DNA of 64,000 bases from Lecanicillium sp. G3 (Eukaryota; Ascomycota; Sordariomycetes; Hypocreales; Cordycipitaceae), in the NCBI GenBank assembly GCA_037575805.1, contig JAZHPD010000095.1:1-64000 (forward strand), read 5' to 3'. The position numbers and the translations under genes were made by a program. Positions 10,001-20,224 of the stretch are shown here, piece after piece. The notes under the pieces are model-generated. The model did not search any database, was not told the origin of the DNA, and saw only the letters and a list, made by a program, of their open reading frames with translations. The first letter of the stretch is position 1. Each line of letters starts with the position of its first letter.

Positions 10001-11109
10001 TTCAGAAGAACGCCGAAATGTGCGTTCGCAACCTGCTTAAGGATGTCTACAAGCGCTTCGAGGGTCGCGATCTCTCTTCGCTTGACTTTATGGATGACGG
10101 ATCGCCGATCCGCCTTAAGGTAAAGATTGACCCTGAGCTTGGCGAGGCCGAGTTCGACTTCGAAGGCACCGGTCCTCAGGTTTATGGAAACGTCAACGCC
10201 CCTGAGGCCATTACATACAGTGCCATCATCTACTGCCTACGCTGCTTGGTGTCACAGGAGATCCCTCTGAACCAGGGCTGCCTGCGTCCCATTCACGTCA
10301 AGATCCCGCCCAAGTCTCTTCTTTCGCCCTCGCCCGGCGCCGCTGTCGTGGGCGGTAACGTCCTCACCAGCCAGCGAATCACCGATGTGGTGCTTAAGGC
10401 CTTCGAGGCGTGCGCTGCATCCCAGGGCTGCTGTAACAACCTCACTTTCGGCTTTGGAGGCAATGTGACGGGACAGGATGCCGTTCGTGGCTTCGGTTAC
10501 TATGAGACCATCGCCGGTGGCAGCGGTGCTGGCCCTGACTGGGTCGGTACGAGTGGTGTGCACGTCCACATGACCAACACCCGCATCACCGACTCTGAGA
10601 TCTTTGAGCGTCGCTACCCTGTGCTGCTTCGCGAGTTTTCCATCCGCGAGGGGTCCGGCGGCCAGGGTCAGCACCGTGGTGGCGACGGCGTGGTCCGCGA
10701 CATTGAGTTCCGCATCCCGCTACAGGTATCCATCCTCAGTGAGCGCCGCGTGTACCGCCCGTACGGCCTAAAGGGCGGCGAGGACGGCCAGTGCGGCCTG
10801 AACCTGTGGGTGCGCCGTGTGGAGAAGGCTGACTGGCAGCGGTCGATGAAGTCTGTGCAGAATGGCGAGCAGGGGAAGGAGGGGCAGAAGAAGGCTGAGG
10901 AGGCTGAGTACGAGGAGCGCTACATCAACATTGGAGCGAAGAACTCAGCTGCCATGGCTGCGGGCGACCGCATCATCATTAACACGCCCGGTGGCGGCGG
11001 CTGGGGCAACTACGGCGAGGAGAGCGTGGTCAAGAACAGGGTCGACGACACGGCGGCGTGGAAGAAGGGCAGCGGAGCGGCGCGCGACGATGCGGCGCTG
11101 CAGGCATGA
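7009..11109 (+). CDS. OXP1: 5-oxoprolinase (ATP-hydrolysing), OXP1
   Basis: Opens 5-oxo-L-proline to L-glutamate using ATP, a late step of the gamma-glutamyl cycle; cytosolic. A single exon of 1366 aa is close to the usual 1280-1370 aa for eukaryotic fused enzymes. The N-terminal half is hydantoinase A-like: RIAIDRGGTFTDCVGE (about 8-23) and GFDMGGTSTDVSRYGEGRYEH (about 344-364) are the actin-like nucleotide-binding motifs. The C-terminal half is hydantoinase B-like, beginning near DPILLSIFGHRFMAIAEQMG. It contains ERLDFSCAIFD, SNDPSYGGTHLPDITLI, a YGNVNAPEAIT stretch and the closing PGGGGWG. The context preceding the ATG (ATCAAAAA ATG) is good for fungi. A long antisense open frame (9699-8635) is a codon-bias shadow. 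Confidence 0.95.
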   Translation: MADSSRTRGIRIAIDRGGTFTDCVGEHNGEEIIIKLLSEDPANYKDAPLEGIRRIMSHFTGRDIPRGEPLETSDIDSIRMGTTVATNALLERKGERIAMIVTKGFKDCLTIGNQSRPRIFDLAIRKPDVLYEQVVEVDERVTLEDYAEDPERTVTEADAVAGTEAAQSKELIRGLSGETVRVMKRPNTEEIRAQLKEVYDQGIRSIAICLMHGYTFPDHEAAIGKIAKEVGFTHISLSHELMPMIKLVPRATSVCADAYLTPTIKKYIDGFQSGFAGGLGTRSVQESSGPRGARCEFMQSDGGLVDVEKFTGLKAILSGPAGGVVGYAITSYDENTKTPVIGFDMGGTSTDVSRYGEGRYEHVFETTTAGVTIQSPQLDINTVAAGGGSRLFFRNGLFVVGPESAGAHPGPACYRKGGPATVTDANLYLGRLLPEFFPKIFGKNEDEGLDIEASRKVLQELADQINSETGKKMTADEVAYGFLTVANEAMTRPIRSITEAKGHDSSKHRLATFGGAGGQHAVAIAESLGISQILVHRYSSVLSAYGMALADVVDERQEPESSVWVDSGDVIADLQSKMEKLKEKSRAALKEQGFDANEVVFEEYLNMRYRGTESALMIVKPTEAEIKESYDGKAWPFGQAFVNQHRYEFGFTLDERDIIVDDVRVRGIGRSFRNNEKTVDEQLKTIKRQDVTQSKRHNTQEVYFEGGRTKTPIYKLENLDIGDVVPGPAMLADGTQTIVVTPSTKALITGTHVILDLEKEVSKDDSQKSAEREVDPILLSIFGHRFMAIAEQMGRALQKTSVSTNVKERLDFSCAIFDAEGGLVANAPHLPVHLGSMSTCVRRQAEIWKGKLEKGDVIASNDPSYGGTHLPDITLIMPAFDESGSRILFYAASRAHHADIGGITAGSMPPNSRELYQEGAVFKSEKIVSKGKFDEKRITEILYDGPAQFPDCSGTRCLADNISDMRAQVSANKKGISLIETLIEEYGEETVQFYMINIQKNAEMCVRNLLKDVYKRFEGRDLSSLDFMDDGSPIRLKVKIDPELGEAEFDFEGTGPQVYGNVNAPEAITYSAIIYCLRCLVSQEIPLNQGCLRPIHVKIPPKSLLSPSPGAAVVGGNVLTSQRITDVVLKAFEACAASQGCCNNLTFGFGGNVTGQDAVRGFGYYETIAGGSGAGPDWVGTSGVHVHMTNTRITDSEIFERRYPVLLREFSIREGSGGQGQHRGGDGVVRDIEFRIPLQVSILSERRVYRPYGLKGGEDGQCGLNLWVRRVEKADWQRSMKSVQNGEQGKEGQKKAEEAEYEERYINIGAKNSAAMAAGDRIIINTPGGGGWGNYGEESVVKNRVDDTAAWKKGSGAARDDAALQA

Positions 11110-14100
11110 GCGTTTTGATTGATGAGGAGTACTGGCTTTGCTTTTCTTTTCCTTTGTTGCCGCTGTTATACGACATGTACGTCTCTCTGTATTAGAAACC
11201 CACCATCTACCAAATTTAGTCCACTTTACAAGACGGAAATGTCTCCGTGTTCTCGTAGCGGCTCCCGCCACTAAGCAGCCTTGTTCGCGAGGCTCGGCGC
11301 TCGTCTCCTGTTCCTGCTTTCTGTCACTTTCTTGCCTTGCCCCAAAGGAGCGTCCAGATGCAACGCAGTCCGCCGTCGGAAGAGGCAGCCCCCGAGATTC
11401 TTCGCCCTCCCCTCTCCGGAGCAAGATGGCGGAGGAGCCTGGTTTTTGGCGCTGTGCGGCTGTGCGTTCAGCCCTACCCAGCGGAAGCCAGCGGGCGCCT
11501 TCTCTGCCTGATTTCAGGTAGCACACGAGGGAACGCCATTCCGGGATACCCGTACCAGTCATATCAATTCCGCATCGGTAGTCCCTGAATCGTTGTAGTC
11601 CCTCTCCCCGACCTACTTCTCTTCGTTTCTTCACAGCCCCCAGTGTCTCGCCCTTTCTTCGTGACTGCCTTTCGGAAGCTGGCGTCAACCGGTGGGCGTG
11701 CAGGTGGGACAGAACGGATAACGCACGCAATTCTTGGGCTCGGGACAAAACCCCAAATCGGTGAGAGAGGTGGATTTGAGTGGCTGGCTGGGCCTGTCGG
11801 TATTGAGACAGTACGGAGTAGACAAGGGGTAGTTAGCAGACAAGCCGTTCTCAATCGTGCCACAAGAAACGAAGCGGCATATTTGCACATGCATGGCCGC
11901 TTGCAGGGTACAAGGATCCAATGCCGGGCAAGGTAGTAAACCCCCTCCCTCCCAATCGACAGCAGCAGAGACACCAGACAGCAGAAAATAAGGATCGGGC
12001 CGTTTTTGACTTGGAGGGGTCAAAACGGGCGCTTCATCGTCCTCTTTTTTTTTTTTACTCAACGGTTTCTCTCAAGGTGGGGGAGGGCGGTCGTCTTTGC
12101 TCTTTCTGGTTGGGCAGACACACACAAAACTAATTCAAGCAACTCGACTGTGTCTGTTCATCTCTCGGAGGACCGAGGCAGAATATAAACAAGTCCCGGC
12201 TACCACTTCCGTGTTCATGGCCCCCGAAAGGTTCCATCTCGTCTCGTTGCATGGGGCCCGCGCCGCCGCCACCCAACCAGTCTTGCTATGGTGTGCCGGC
12301 GCGCCCCTCTCTCACCCCTCCATGTCTGCATTGGCTGCAGGAAGCCTGCATGGGACGACGCGGGAGATTTGGTGGCAGAACGTCGGTTGCTTGGGGCTTG
12401 GCTGGCAGCACTTGGGCAGAGGGAAATGCAGATGGGAGATGCAGTCAGGGTGTCGTCGTTTGATTTATTACCAAGCCAATCTCTTGAGACTGTGCATGAA
12501 AAGACGATGCGCATGACGCACACACACACACGCACACACACACGCGCATGCCTTCACATACGCACCACCTTCAGCGTGGCATGTCTTGAAGTGGGCTTGC
12601 TCATGCGTCGGGTATGCCTCCTCGCCTTTTGCGGCGGAGCAGGGATCGTTAGAGTTTGCCTTTTTCTTCTCTTACCGCCGGCAAGGTAGGGAAATTATCC
12701 AGAGCATTATAGAAGAAAAGACAGTGACATGCAGTGACAAGCATTCCCTCGGCTTGCATGCGTGACCTCTTTGTTTTTTTGCCTTTCCTGCGGCCGTGGC
12801 CGTCGCCGTTCATGGAGACGGCCGGTAGACTTGCCCGATTTGGACATGATGTACAAAAGTGCCGGAGGGGGCCAAAGATTTCAGCACAGAGCAGATGAGG
12901 GGAGGTGCAGAAAAAGTCAGGATGCATCCCCATACATACATGGACGGCAAATCGCGGCTTTCTTTTAAAACAAATGACAAAATATGAAGTGATAAGAGCT
13001 TTGTGGCATGCGTAAGATTGTGGAGGGGTGAAGAGAGACTCCTGCTCAACTGAGACTGCACCAAGTTCAACCGCTTTAAAGAAAAAAGAAAAATCTTTTT
13101 CCCGTTGCCCTCCAAGTCGTTGCTTGTCTCGTCTTGCGCCTGATGACCTTCCTGTTCTGAATATGCCAGAGAGGAGGGGGGGAGGGCTTGATGGTCCCCG
13201 CCTCTTCACATGCGTGCTTTTCTCGCAAGCGTCCGCGGAAGGCAAAGAGGTAACCGGTAACCAGCCCACTGCAGGGATCCTATCAGTTTTTTTCCCTCTC
13301 TTGAGGCTCTAGTTAGACAAAAGTACGCGGGTACGTAATTCCACGACCACAAAAGTGGCAGGACTTTGCCAAAGCTGGAGAATCTTCCCGTACATATCCA
13401 CAGCTGCTTCCTAGTCCAGCCTAGTAGCGTCATGCCTAAACGATGTAGGTGACAGTTTTTGCTAAAGCATAGAGTATGAAATACATGCAATACATGCAAC
13501 AGAAAAGCATGCCTCAAGGACACTTCTCTCCCCTCGCTGCTGCCATCCCCCACCAGTCCACGCCACCCAATCCAGAAGAGATTTCGGTCGATGGGACTAA
13601 ACCCTGTTCAAAGAATGGATCCGGCACGCTGGCGTGGTGGTGTGGTGGCCGGGCCTGGTCTCCAGGCCGGCTGCAGTACGTGCAGTAGCCCGTCTCAAGA
13701 GTCCGGGAGAGCAGAGAACTGAAATCGCACACGGAGAGGAGAAAAACAGACGGGACCACCACCACCACCATACATCTGGATAGTTCTGACGTGCCGCTCC
13801 CCGCCGCTGACTTGGCCTACGGTTTGTTTTCCCCTCCCGAGCTTGGTTTAGTTTCCTCGAGAGGATCGATAGATAGTAGTTTTGCGCCGAGAGTTGCCCG
13901 TGTATATAAATCTACTTCGGTACTCAAAGGGGAGAGGGCCTCGTCCAGTCATTGCGTCACAATGTTACAAGATAAACCATACGTAACCTTGGCCCAATGG
14001 CATCTAAGGCAAGATGTAACCTCAATGTAGACGGACACCACCCAGGTCCCTTACCTCGTCCACTCTCTTTCAATCCGTCGTCACCCTGCACCCCTTCCTC

Positions 14101-14942
14101 CCACACCGGCCTCGCCTAGCAACTTTTCTCAGGCAGGAGGGGCGGTGCGAACCGGGGCCGCCCCCGGCACACCATGGCCTTGGTTGGCGGCGGCCGCGGC
14201 GGGGATCCTGGTTTATCTATTGCCTCTTTATAGTATTAAATTGTATTGCGATGTGGTTCTCTGTGGCCACCACTACTGCACATTACATACCTCTCGAGCT
14301 CCGTCCCTGCTTTCCCTCTTCCTATACTTTCGATTTTTTTCCACAGTCATGAAAACCGGCCCTCTTTCTCCCCTCTCTCGTCTGCCGCATTTCGCAAGTT
14401 CAGTTGATTAACTAGGTTCTGGCCATTTGACAGCCCAGTCTGATCGGCCTAGTCTGGATCTTGAGTTACACGTCACATTTCCTGCAAAAACAACAACGTC
14501 GCCGATCTTGTAGACGGCAGAAACTATATTTTTTCTCTCATCGCAGAAACTCGGATCTCATGATCACAGCGCACACGATCATTACCCTTATTCGGCTCTG
14601 AGTACTCTCGTCTGCAGCTGTACGACCGGAGAGAGTGAGTGGGAGACTAAACGACGAGCTGCGGGCGCAGGTGCGTGTGCGTCCACTTGGGGCAGCCCTC
14701 GCGCATATACAATACCACCCACCCTCCTCCTCTTCTGAGCTGGTAACTTATCTCTCCCGGAATTTCTTGCTTTGGCTCCCTGTCCCCCCTTTCAGCACTA
14801 TTATTAAACCCTCAACCATCCCGGAGGCAACTTCACTCGCACCCCGCGCCAAATGCTCGACTACACCCGCCGCCACTGCTGAAAGTATGCCGTGCCGCCT
14901 CGACGCTGAAGATTGCCACACATTGAGCGCGGTCCAGGTACC
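11110..14942. other. Long gene-poor intergenic region
   Basis: In 3.8 kb I see no supportable protein gene. Open frames are short, on both strands, and have no recognisable motifs. It contains a poly-T run (12048-12057), a CA dinucleotide tract (12518-12547), a short CCA run near 13755, a hairpin-forming repeat (13646-13672) and one TACGGAGTA site (11812-11820). It could carry long untranslated regions, a noncoding RNA or a long promoter for the NmrA-like gene. Confidence 0.5.
12518..12547. repeat. CA/CG dinucleotide microsatellite
   Basis: Near-continuous CA units with two CG interruptions, in noncoding DNA. It is a likely polymorphic marker, with no sign of function. Confidence 0.85.
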
Positions 14943-16064
14943 ATGATGCGCATCGCCGTGGCGGGAGGGGTCGGTCTTGGATATCTGCTGGCGACGGGCC
15001 TGTCCCAGGCCGAGAACGCATACAATGTCGTGGTCCTATCGCGGACGGTACGTCTTACACGCGCGACTTCTTTTTACAAAGCCCATCGTTTCATTCGACT
15101 GTCAGCAGGCTAACTCGCCGTAAACAACCACAGCCCAGGCGCGAGTTCACGGCATACGGCATCCAGGTGCACGTGGTAGACTACCACGACCGGGAGACGC
15201 TCCGCTTCGCGCTCCAGGGCATCGACCTCGTCATCTCCACCATCTCCGGCCCGGAGCAGCTCAACCTCATCAACGCCGCCGGCCACGGGCGCGTGCGGTA
15301 CTTCGTCCCCTCCGAGTTCGAGGGCAGCCTCTCGCACCGCCCGCGCTCCGCCGCCGCCGACCCCCTCGACCGCGGGAGCGCCGCCGCGCTCGCCCTCCTC
15401 CGGCAGTGGGCGGGGGAGGGCGACGAGGGCGGGGGCCGCATGCGCTGGACCGTCTTCTCCTGCGGCCTCTTCATGGAGCGCTTCCACCCGTACGGGCTGG
15501 CCAGCAGCATGGGCGCGGGGGCCGGCGAGGGCGTGGCCGTGCCGGGGAGCTACGTGGTGGACGTCAACGCCGGCGCGGCCGACTACGCGCCGCGCGACGC
15601 CAAGGGGAGCTCGGTAAAGGTGTGCCTGACGAGCGTGCTGGACGTGGTGCGGTTTGTGATTGCGGCGGTCGACCTGGGCCCGGACAAGTGGCCGAGGGAG
15701 TACACGATGAAGGGCGACAGGAAGAGTCTGCGGGAGGTGGTCGAAGCCCTGTCAGCAGCGCGAGGGTGTACGTCTTGCAAAAAAACTGAATGGCCATTGT
15801 GATGTCCAGCTCTGCTAACACGTGTCCGGCGCAGTTCCCTTCCAGACCAGCACCCTGTCATACCAGGACTTGCAGGCACACCTCAGCTACAATGCGCAGA
15901 TGGGCCAGCACGCGCGCGTCGCCTACCTACAGCGCCTTCTCGCAACGGCCGACGGACGATACGACTTCTCACGAGCGACACTCAACGACGCCGTCGACAG
16001 GAGCAGCAGGGTGCACGTGCAGCCCTTGACGTTTGCGCAGTGGCTTGCCACCATATGGGGTTGA
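14943..16064 (+). CDS. NmrA-like/isoflavone reductase-type NAD(P)-binding protein
   Basis: Atypical short-chain dehydrogenase fold; family members are redox-sensing regulators or reductases, and the substrate here is unknown. Exons are 14943-15047, 15134-15767 and 15835-16064, giving 322 aa. The first intron (15048-15133) has a GTACGT donor. The second (15768-15834), also with GTACGT, is set by phase, because the neighbouring GTGTAC donor would shift the frame. The start IAVAGGVGLGYLLATGL is a loosened glycine-rich dinucleotide loop. DLVISTISG and RYFVPSEFEG are typical NmrA-like motifs; the lysine and tyrosine triad of classical SDRs is absent, as expected. Two ATGs are adjacent (14943 and 14946). 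It converges on the deaminase gene at 18245-16461. Confidence 0.85.
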
Positions 16065-16460
16065 ACGCGCCTTGCACGATACGTAACAGACTGATATTTT
16101 CTTTAACTTTTGTTTTCTCTTTGGATTGGGTTGTTCGACGGAAAGCGAATCATTGAAAAAAAAAAAAACACAGATCATGATACCCACATCACACATGACA
16201 TTACACGGCTTGGAATCCGAGATGCATTGGGCGGGAGTCGGCGTTGATGGGATATAGAAGGGGATGTGCAGATGGCACTGAATGGACATGGCATTATGAG
16301 AGTGAAAAGGCTCCGATCACGGGGAGTACTGTTGATCATTAGGAAAAAATACTAGCATATAGCATTTGGATAATTATTTCATCATTTCACCGCGTATACC
16401 AACTCCTTTTTCATGCACCTATTCCAAGATCTATCTAGTAAAGTAATTCATGCGTCTCAT
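16065..16460. other. Intergenic between convergent genes
   Basis: This 396-bp stretch holds the 3' ends of the NmrA-like and ADGF genes. A poly-A run at about 16156-16168 and AT-rich sequence suit 3' untranslated regions. No gene is seen. Confidence 0.6.
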
Positions 16461-18245
16461 CTATGGCTCCTCGATGGCCGGAGCGATTTGGGCAGGGTCT
16501 TTTCCCTTGGCCTCGCTCGGGTCCGGCTCCGGTGTGTCGTCGTACTCGTCGCCGTACTCAGCAACAACCCAGAGACAAAACTGCTCCCACTGGATCTGCC
16601 ACTCCTTGACGCGGTCCGCCTTGACGCCCTCACCCAGGCTGGCAGCCTTGATGTTGCCGGCCCAGGCGTTGTTGTCCTCGTCCTCGAACGCTGACCAGCG
16701 AACGCTGTTCTCGGCGAGGCTTCCCAGACCCGCCAGACCCAGATTCTGCCAGCCCTGCAGCGCCTGCCAGAAGTCGTGAGACATGCCCGCAGTGCCCTGG
16801 CCCATCATGGCTGGGTCGTCGTTGCATAGACAACAGGGTACTCCGCGGGCAAGCAGCGCCGGCAGCGGGTGCGCCAGGACGGAGCCGCAGAGGCGCAGAA
16901 CCTCGTTGGATATGGGGCACGACTCGATAAGGATGCGCTTCTCCTTGACCATGTCGATGAGGAGTGGGTGCTTGAACAAACTATAACCGTGGCCTATGCG
17001 GCGCGTGCCGAGGAGGATGGCATCGAAGAGGTTATTGTCTGTACTGTCACCGTCGCCGAGCGTCTCACCGGCGTGGAAAAAGAAGGGGATGTTGACACCC
17101 TCCTGGGCACACTGCTTTCTGAACCAGAACAGCTCTGGTAGCAGGTCGGCAAGAGGCCTGCCGTTATTCTCGGCACCCACAACATCGTAACCAATAAGCA
17201 AGTTGGGGAACTCGAGCTTGGTGGTGATGCAGTGGTCCATGTCCTCGATGATGGGGCGAGTAGGCAGAGCTCTCAGCGAGGTCCAAATGATGCCAAGTCC
17301 CCAGAAGTCCTTGCCCTCCTCCGAAGCCTTGAACTTGCTAATCTCGTCCTCGATGACCTCGAACATGTGGATGTAGTCTTGCTCGGGCTTCTCGTGGCGG
17401 TCTCTGCAGTAGGTGAGTCCCCATGCAAAGCGCAGTTCGGCCCAGCTTACACCATCAGCCTTGAGCTGGCTCATGAGGCGGCGAAGATAGAGGCGCAGCA
17501 TCGGCTCATATGTCAGAATAGTGGCGCATGCAACGAAGCAGTTGGCAAACTTGTCCCAGATGGCGTCGACGCCGTGGTGCTGGTTGCGCGAGTCCTGCGC
17601 AGAAAGTGTACAGCGGTCAACGATCCACTTGACGAAGCCGTCACGCCCGCCACTGGGGAACTCGTCGGCCATCTTGGTCAAGAGGATAAACTTGTTCTTT
17701 TTGTAGCTGTCGTCCCACAGAGAGCCCTCCACGCGCTCCTTGGCCCTGTATCGAAATGTGATTGCTCCAGTCTCCAGAGCCTCAGAGCTCGACAACGGTC
17801 TGTCACTGGCAATATGCATGTTGGGCAGCTTCAGCAGCTCGGTGACCAGGTATTCAAAGTCGACCATGGCCTCGAGATGGGCGTGCAGAAGCGAGCCCTT
17901 GGGCATCTGGCGCACAATCTTCCACAGCTTGGTGCTCTCCATGCGCTCTTTGGCCATCGAGAACATCATGCCCGGGAAGACGGTCGCATTACTCTCGCTG
18001 GCAAGCTTCTCCTCGACATCGGAGGTCCATACTGTCTCTTGTTCATGCTCACGGATGCGCTCGACAATGCGACACGCGCGCTTTGCGATGGGAGAAAGTG
18101 ACTGGCGAAAGGCGGCGTCGGAGCGCTTTGTCTTTTCCTGACTGATGAGGTTGGTTCGACCGGCCATGTACTGTTGCAGGAAGGGCTCAGTCATGGAAGG
18201 GATCTCCTGGGAGATTTCCTCCCAGACATCATTGGGCATGGCCAT
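16461..18245 (-). CDS. ADGF/CECR1-type adenosine deaminase-like protein
   Basis: Zinc-dependent deaminase family related to ADA2/ADGF, expected to turn adenosine into inosine. A single exon gives 594 aa from the chosen start MAMPNDVW. Metal and active-site motifs are in order: HAHLE (121-125), FFHAGET (389-395), IGHGY (417-421) and NDDP (475-478). The last is usually SDDP, so the serine is replaced by asparagine. No signal peptide is seen at this start, although animal ADGFs are secreted. An in-frame upstream ATG at 18461 would add 72 Arg-rich residues without a hydrophobic core; I treat that as leader sequence. The N-terminal region before residue 110 resembles ADGF more than cytosolic ADA, and the length also fits ADGF. 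Confidence 0.88.
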   Translation of the reverse strand: MAMPNDVWEEISQEIPSMTEPFLQQYMAGRTNLISQEKTKRSDAAFRQSLSPIAKRACRIVERIREHEQETVWTSDVEEKLASESNATVFPGMMFSMAKERMESTKLWKIVRQMPKGSLLHAHLEAMVDFEYLVTELLKLPNMHIASDRPLSSSEALETGAITFRYRAKERVEGSLWDDSYKKNKFILLTKMADEFPSGGRDGFVKWIVDRCTLSAQDSRNQHHGVDAIWDKFANCFVACATILTYEPMLRLYLRRLMSQLKADGVSWAELRFAWGLTYCRDRHEKPEQDYIHMFEVIEDEISKFKASEEGKDFWGLGIIWTSLRALPTRPIIEDMDHCITTKLEFPNLLIGYDVVGAENNGRPLADLLPELFWFRKQCAQEGVNIPFFFHAGETLGDGDSTDNNLFDAILLGTRRIGHGYSLFKHPLLIDMVKEKRILIESCPISNEVLRLCGSVLAHPLPALLARGVPCCLCNDDPAMMGQGTAGMSHDFWQALQGWQNLGLAGLGSLAENSVRWSAFEDEDNNAWAGNIKAASLGEGVKADRVKEWQIQWEQFCLWVVAEYGDEYDDTPEPDPSEAKGKDPAQIAPAIEEP

Positions 18246-19249
18246 GCTGGCGATTGCGTGTGTGATTGTGATTCGTGGGGTTCGTGTGATTGCGCCGCGA
18301 GACAAACTGTTGCGCCAGCGTTCGGGAAAAAGATTTGAGTCTGGGCCGATTCCGAAGGATTGACAGGTCCCGCAAGGCTTCAGAGAAACCTCTTTCGGCA
18401 AAAGATTTCGCAGTCGGCGACGTCCGAGTCGGTAGGGATTGTGTTGCTGCAAGGTGGGCACAGACGGATGGAGACGGCCCGAGGGTGGAGTGAGCAGCTA
18501 CGACACAAGACAGGTCGAAAGAAGCTCAATCAGTTTATCGCGAAGTGATGACAGTGGTTTCGTCTTCTCGGCAGTCGACAATAGCTCATGTGGTTGTTTT
18601 CGTTGGCCGTATGAAATCAGGGCAACTAGTAACTAACTAGAACTTGGCAGTAGGATGGGGGGGTGACGGAACCAGAAGCTTGGTGGGGTTGGCCGACGTC
18701 ACAGCGGGCATGCTGCCGCAAAGCCCGCCCCTGCGCCGATCAGTTGGCATATAAAGATAAGTACTTGGATTCTATAACTAGATAATAACTTTATGCGCAG
18801 ACCTAGCCTCGCGGCGTAAATATGGCGAATTGGCCATCTTCAATAAGGTATGGCTTGTTATGGCTGGTGATTATTGCGACACACGTATCCTATTCTTCAA
18901 TGCAAGCGGTGAAGAAATGGTTGTAGTCGGGAAAGACGCAAGAAAAGAGAATGATACGCAGACATCTGGTTTCAGTAGCTCAGGTGGTCGAGATTGAACG
19001 TGTAATTGCAAAGAAAAGTCTGCGGTTCGGCGTTATGGTGACACCATGCTTTCCACTAGCCGACATCTGTAAAGCATAAATCTACGAAGCAGGCATATGC
19101 ATCTAAACTTGGCACTGTCCAAGAACATTGTTTGGGAACAAGTGGCCCGCAGGAATCCTTCTCAGTCCTCCTCTGCCCTGACATCAGACATGCCTTCAGA
19201 ATCAGGCTTTGGCTTTCCCAGTGTCTCAGCATGCCGCGGGCCTTTATTC
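18246..19249. other. Intergenic, upstream of the ADGF gene
   Basis: This 1.0-kb AT-richer region has no supported gene. It holds the ADGF promoter and the 3' end of the metallophosphoesterase gene. One GTAACTA copy lies at 18629-18635. Confidence 0.55.
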
Positions 19250-20224
19250 TCACAATTCGACAACGATTGGACTATTCTGAAGCTCATTCTCCGGACCCCC
19301 GACAACGGCAGCATTGACAAGGGTCGTGTAGTCTTTTCTGCTCCGTTGTCTGAACAACCGTACCGCTCCAGCCCAGGCAACAGCGACAACCAAACGGACA
19401 ACACCTCCCCAGCCAGCCCAGCCAGTCATGACTTCTTCATACGCCTCCTGCGCCGAGTCGAAAATTAGCTCCTCGCGGCCGTAGCCCACATGAATATGAC
19501 CAAATACACTTAGTCGGGGACGGATACGCCGAATCTCCTGCGCGAGGTACGGGCACCCAGCACGGTGAAAGTCTCGCTTATCCAGGTGATGTTTTGGGGG
19601 GCCGTGAGTGACAGTGATATCCGGTGCTGGTGCTTTATTTAGCGAGCCGAAGATGCCCTCCCAGTGGTCGCAGTTTCCGGGATCATACTGGAAAGCTGAG
19701 GCGCCGTACCTGGGTGTCCAGGGGCTGCCGAATATGGTGAGGCGTCTGGTAGCTGGCAGTTCTTGAGATGCGCTGGTTTCGCTGGGGAAGTCAAGCGTGA
19801 TTGACTTGTCTTGGAGGTAGATGACATCTCCCCAGTCAAGGTCATGCCTCGTTTTATTCGATCCGTAGCGTCTTTCTGGGTGTTTTTCGAGAAATGCGTC
19901 GTCGAGTAACACGTCGTGGTTGCCAGCCACAAAGATCTTGTGTTTATGCGGCAATGCGGCAAGCCAAGCCAGCTCGTTTTGCATCTCATCGAAAGAGCCG
20001 TTTTCGGTGAGATCCCCCGCATGTATCAATACATCGCCGTGGGGTACCTCTGGATGCGTGTTGTGAGTGTCAGATATGCAGACAACCCGTATAGGATTCT
20101 CAGTAGGCTCTGTGTGATGTGGCAGGGCGTGGCCATGATGCGCCTTGATCAGCTTCTCAGCGTATTGGCGCTGGCGATGGCCGCGCGTGTTGATGCTTGT
20201 GCGGGCGGGATTAGTTTTGTTCAT
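19250..20224 (-). CDS. Calcineurin-like metallophosphoesterase
   Basis: Predicted two-metal phosphoesterase of the MPPED/239-like branch; the substrate is unknown. A single exon gives 324 aa from MNKTNPART. Metal-site motifs in order are CISDTHN (D-x-H), GDVLIHAGDLTE (GD), FVAGNHD (GNHD), TVTHGPPKHHLD (H) and FGHIHVGYG (GHxH). The tail after about residue 255 holds a hydrophobic stretch, GWAGWGGVVRLVVAVAWAGAV, which could be membrane-associated. The frame stays open upstream to 20476, but that part is a serine/phenylalanine tract from a CT-rich leader, so the start at 20224 is preferred. Confidence 0.88.
   Translation of the reverse strand: MNKTNPARTSINTRGHRQRQYAEKLIKAHHGHALPHHTEPTENPIRVVCISDTHNTHPEVPHGDVLIHAGDLTENGSFDEMQNELAWLAALPHKHKIFVAGNHDVLLDDAFLEKHPERRYGSNKTRHDLDWGDVIYLQDKSITLDFPSETSASQELPATRRLTIFGSPWTPRYGASAFQYDPGNCDHWEGIFGSLNKAPAPDITVTHGPPKHHLDKRDFHRAGCPYLAQEIRRIRPRLSVFGHIHVGYGREELIFDSAQEAYEEVMTGWAGWGGVVRLVVAVAWAGAVRLFRQRSRKDYTTLVNAAVVGGPENELQNSPIVVEL

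Noticed and set aside
17232..18101. Plus-strand 289-codon frame inside the ADGF gene
   Set aside because: It is antisense to a complete deaminase with catalytic motifs; no independent start context or domain.
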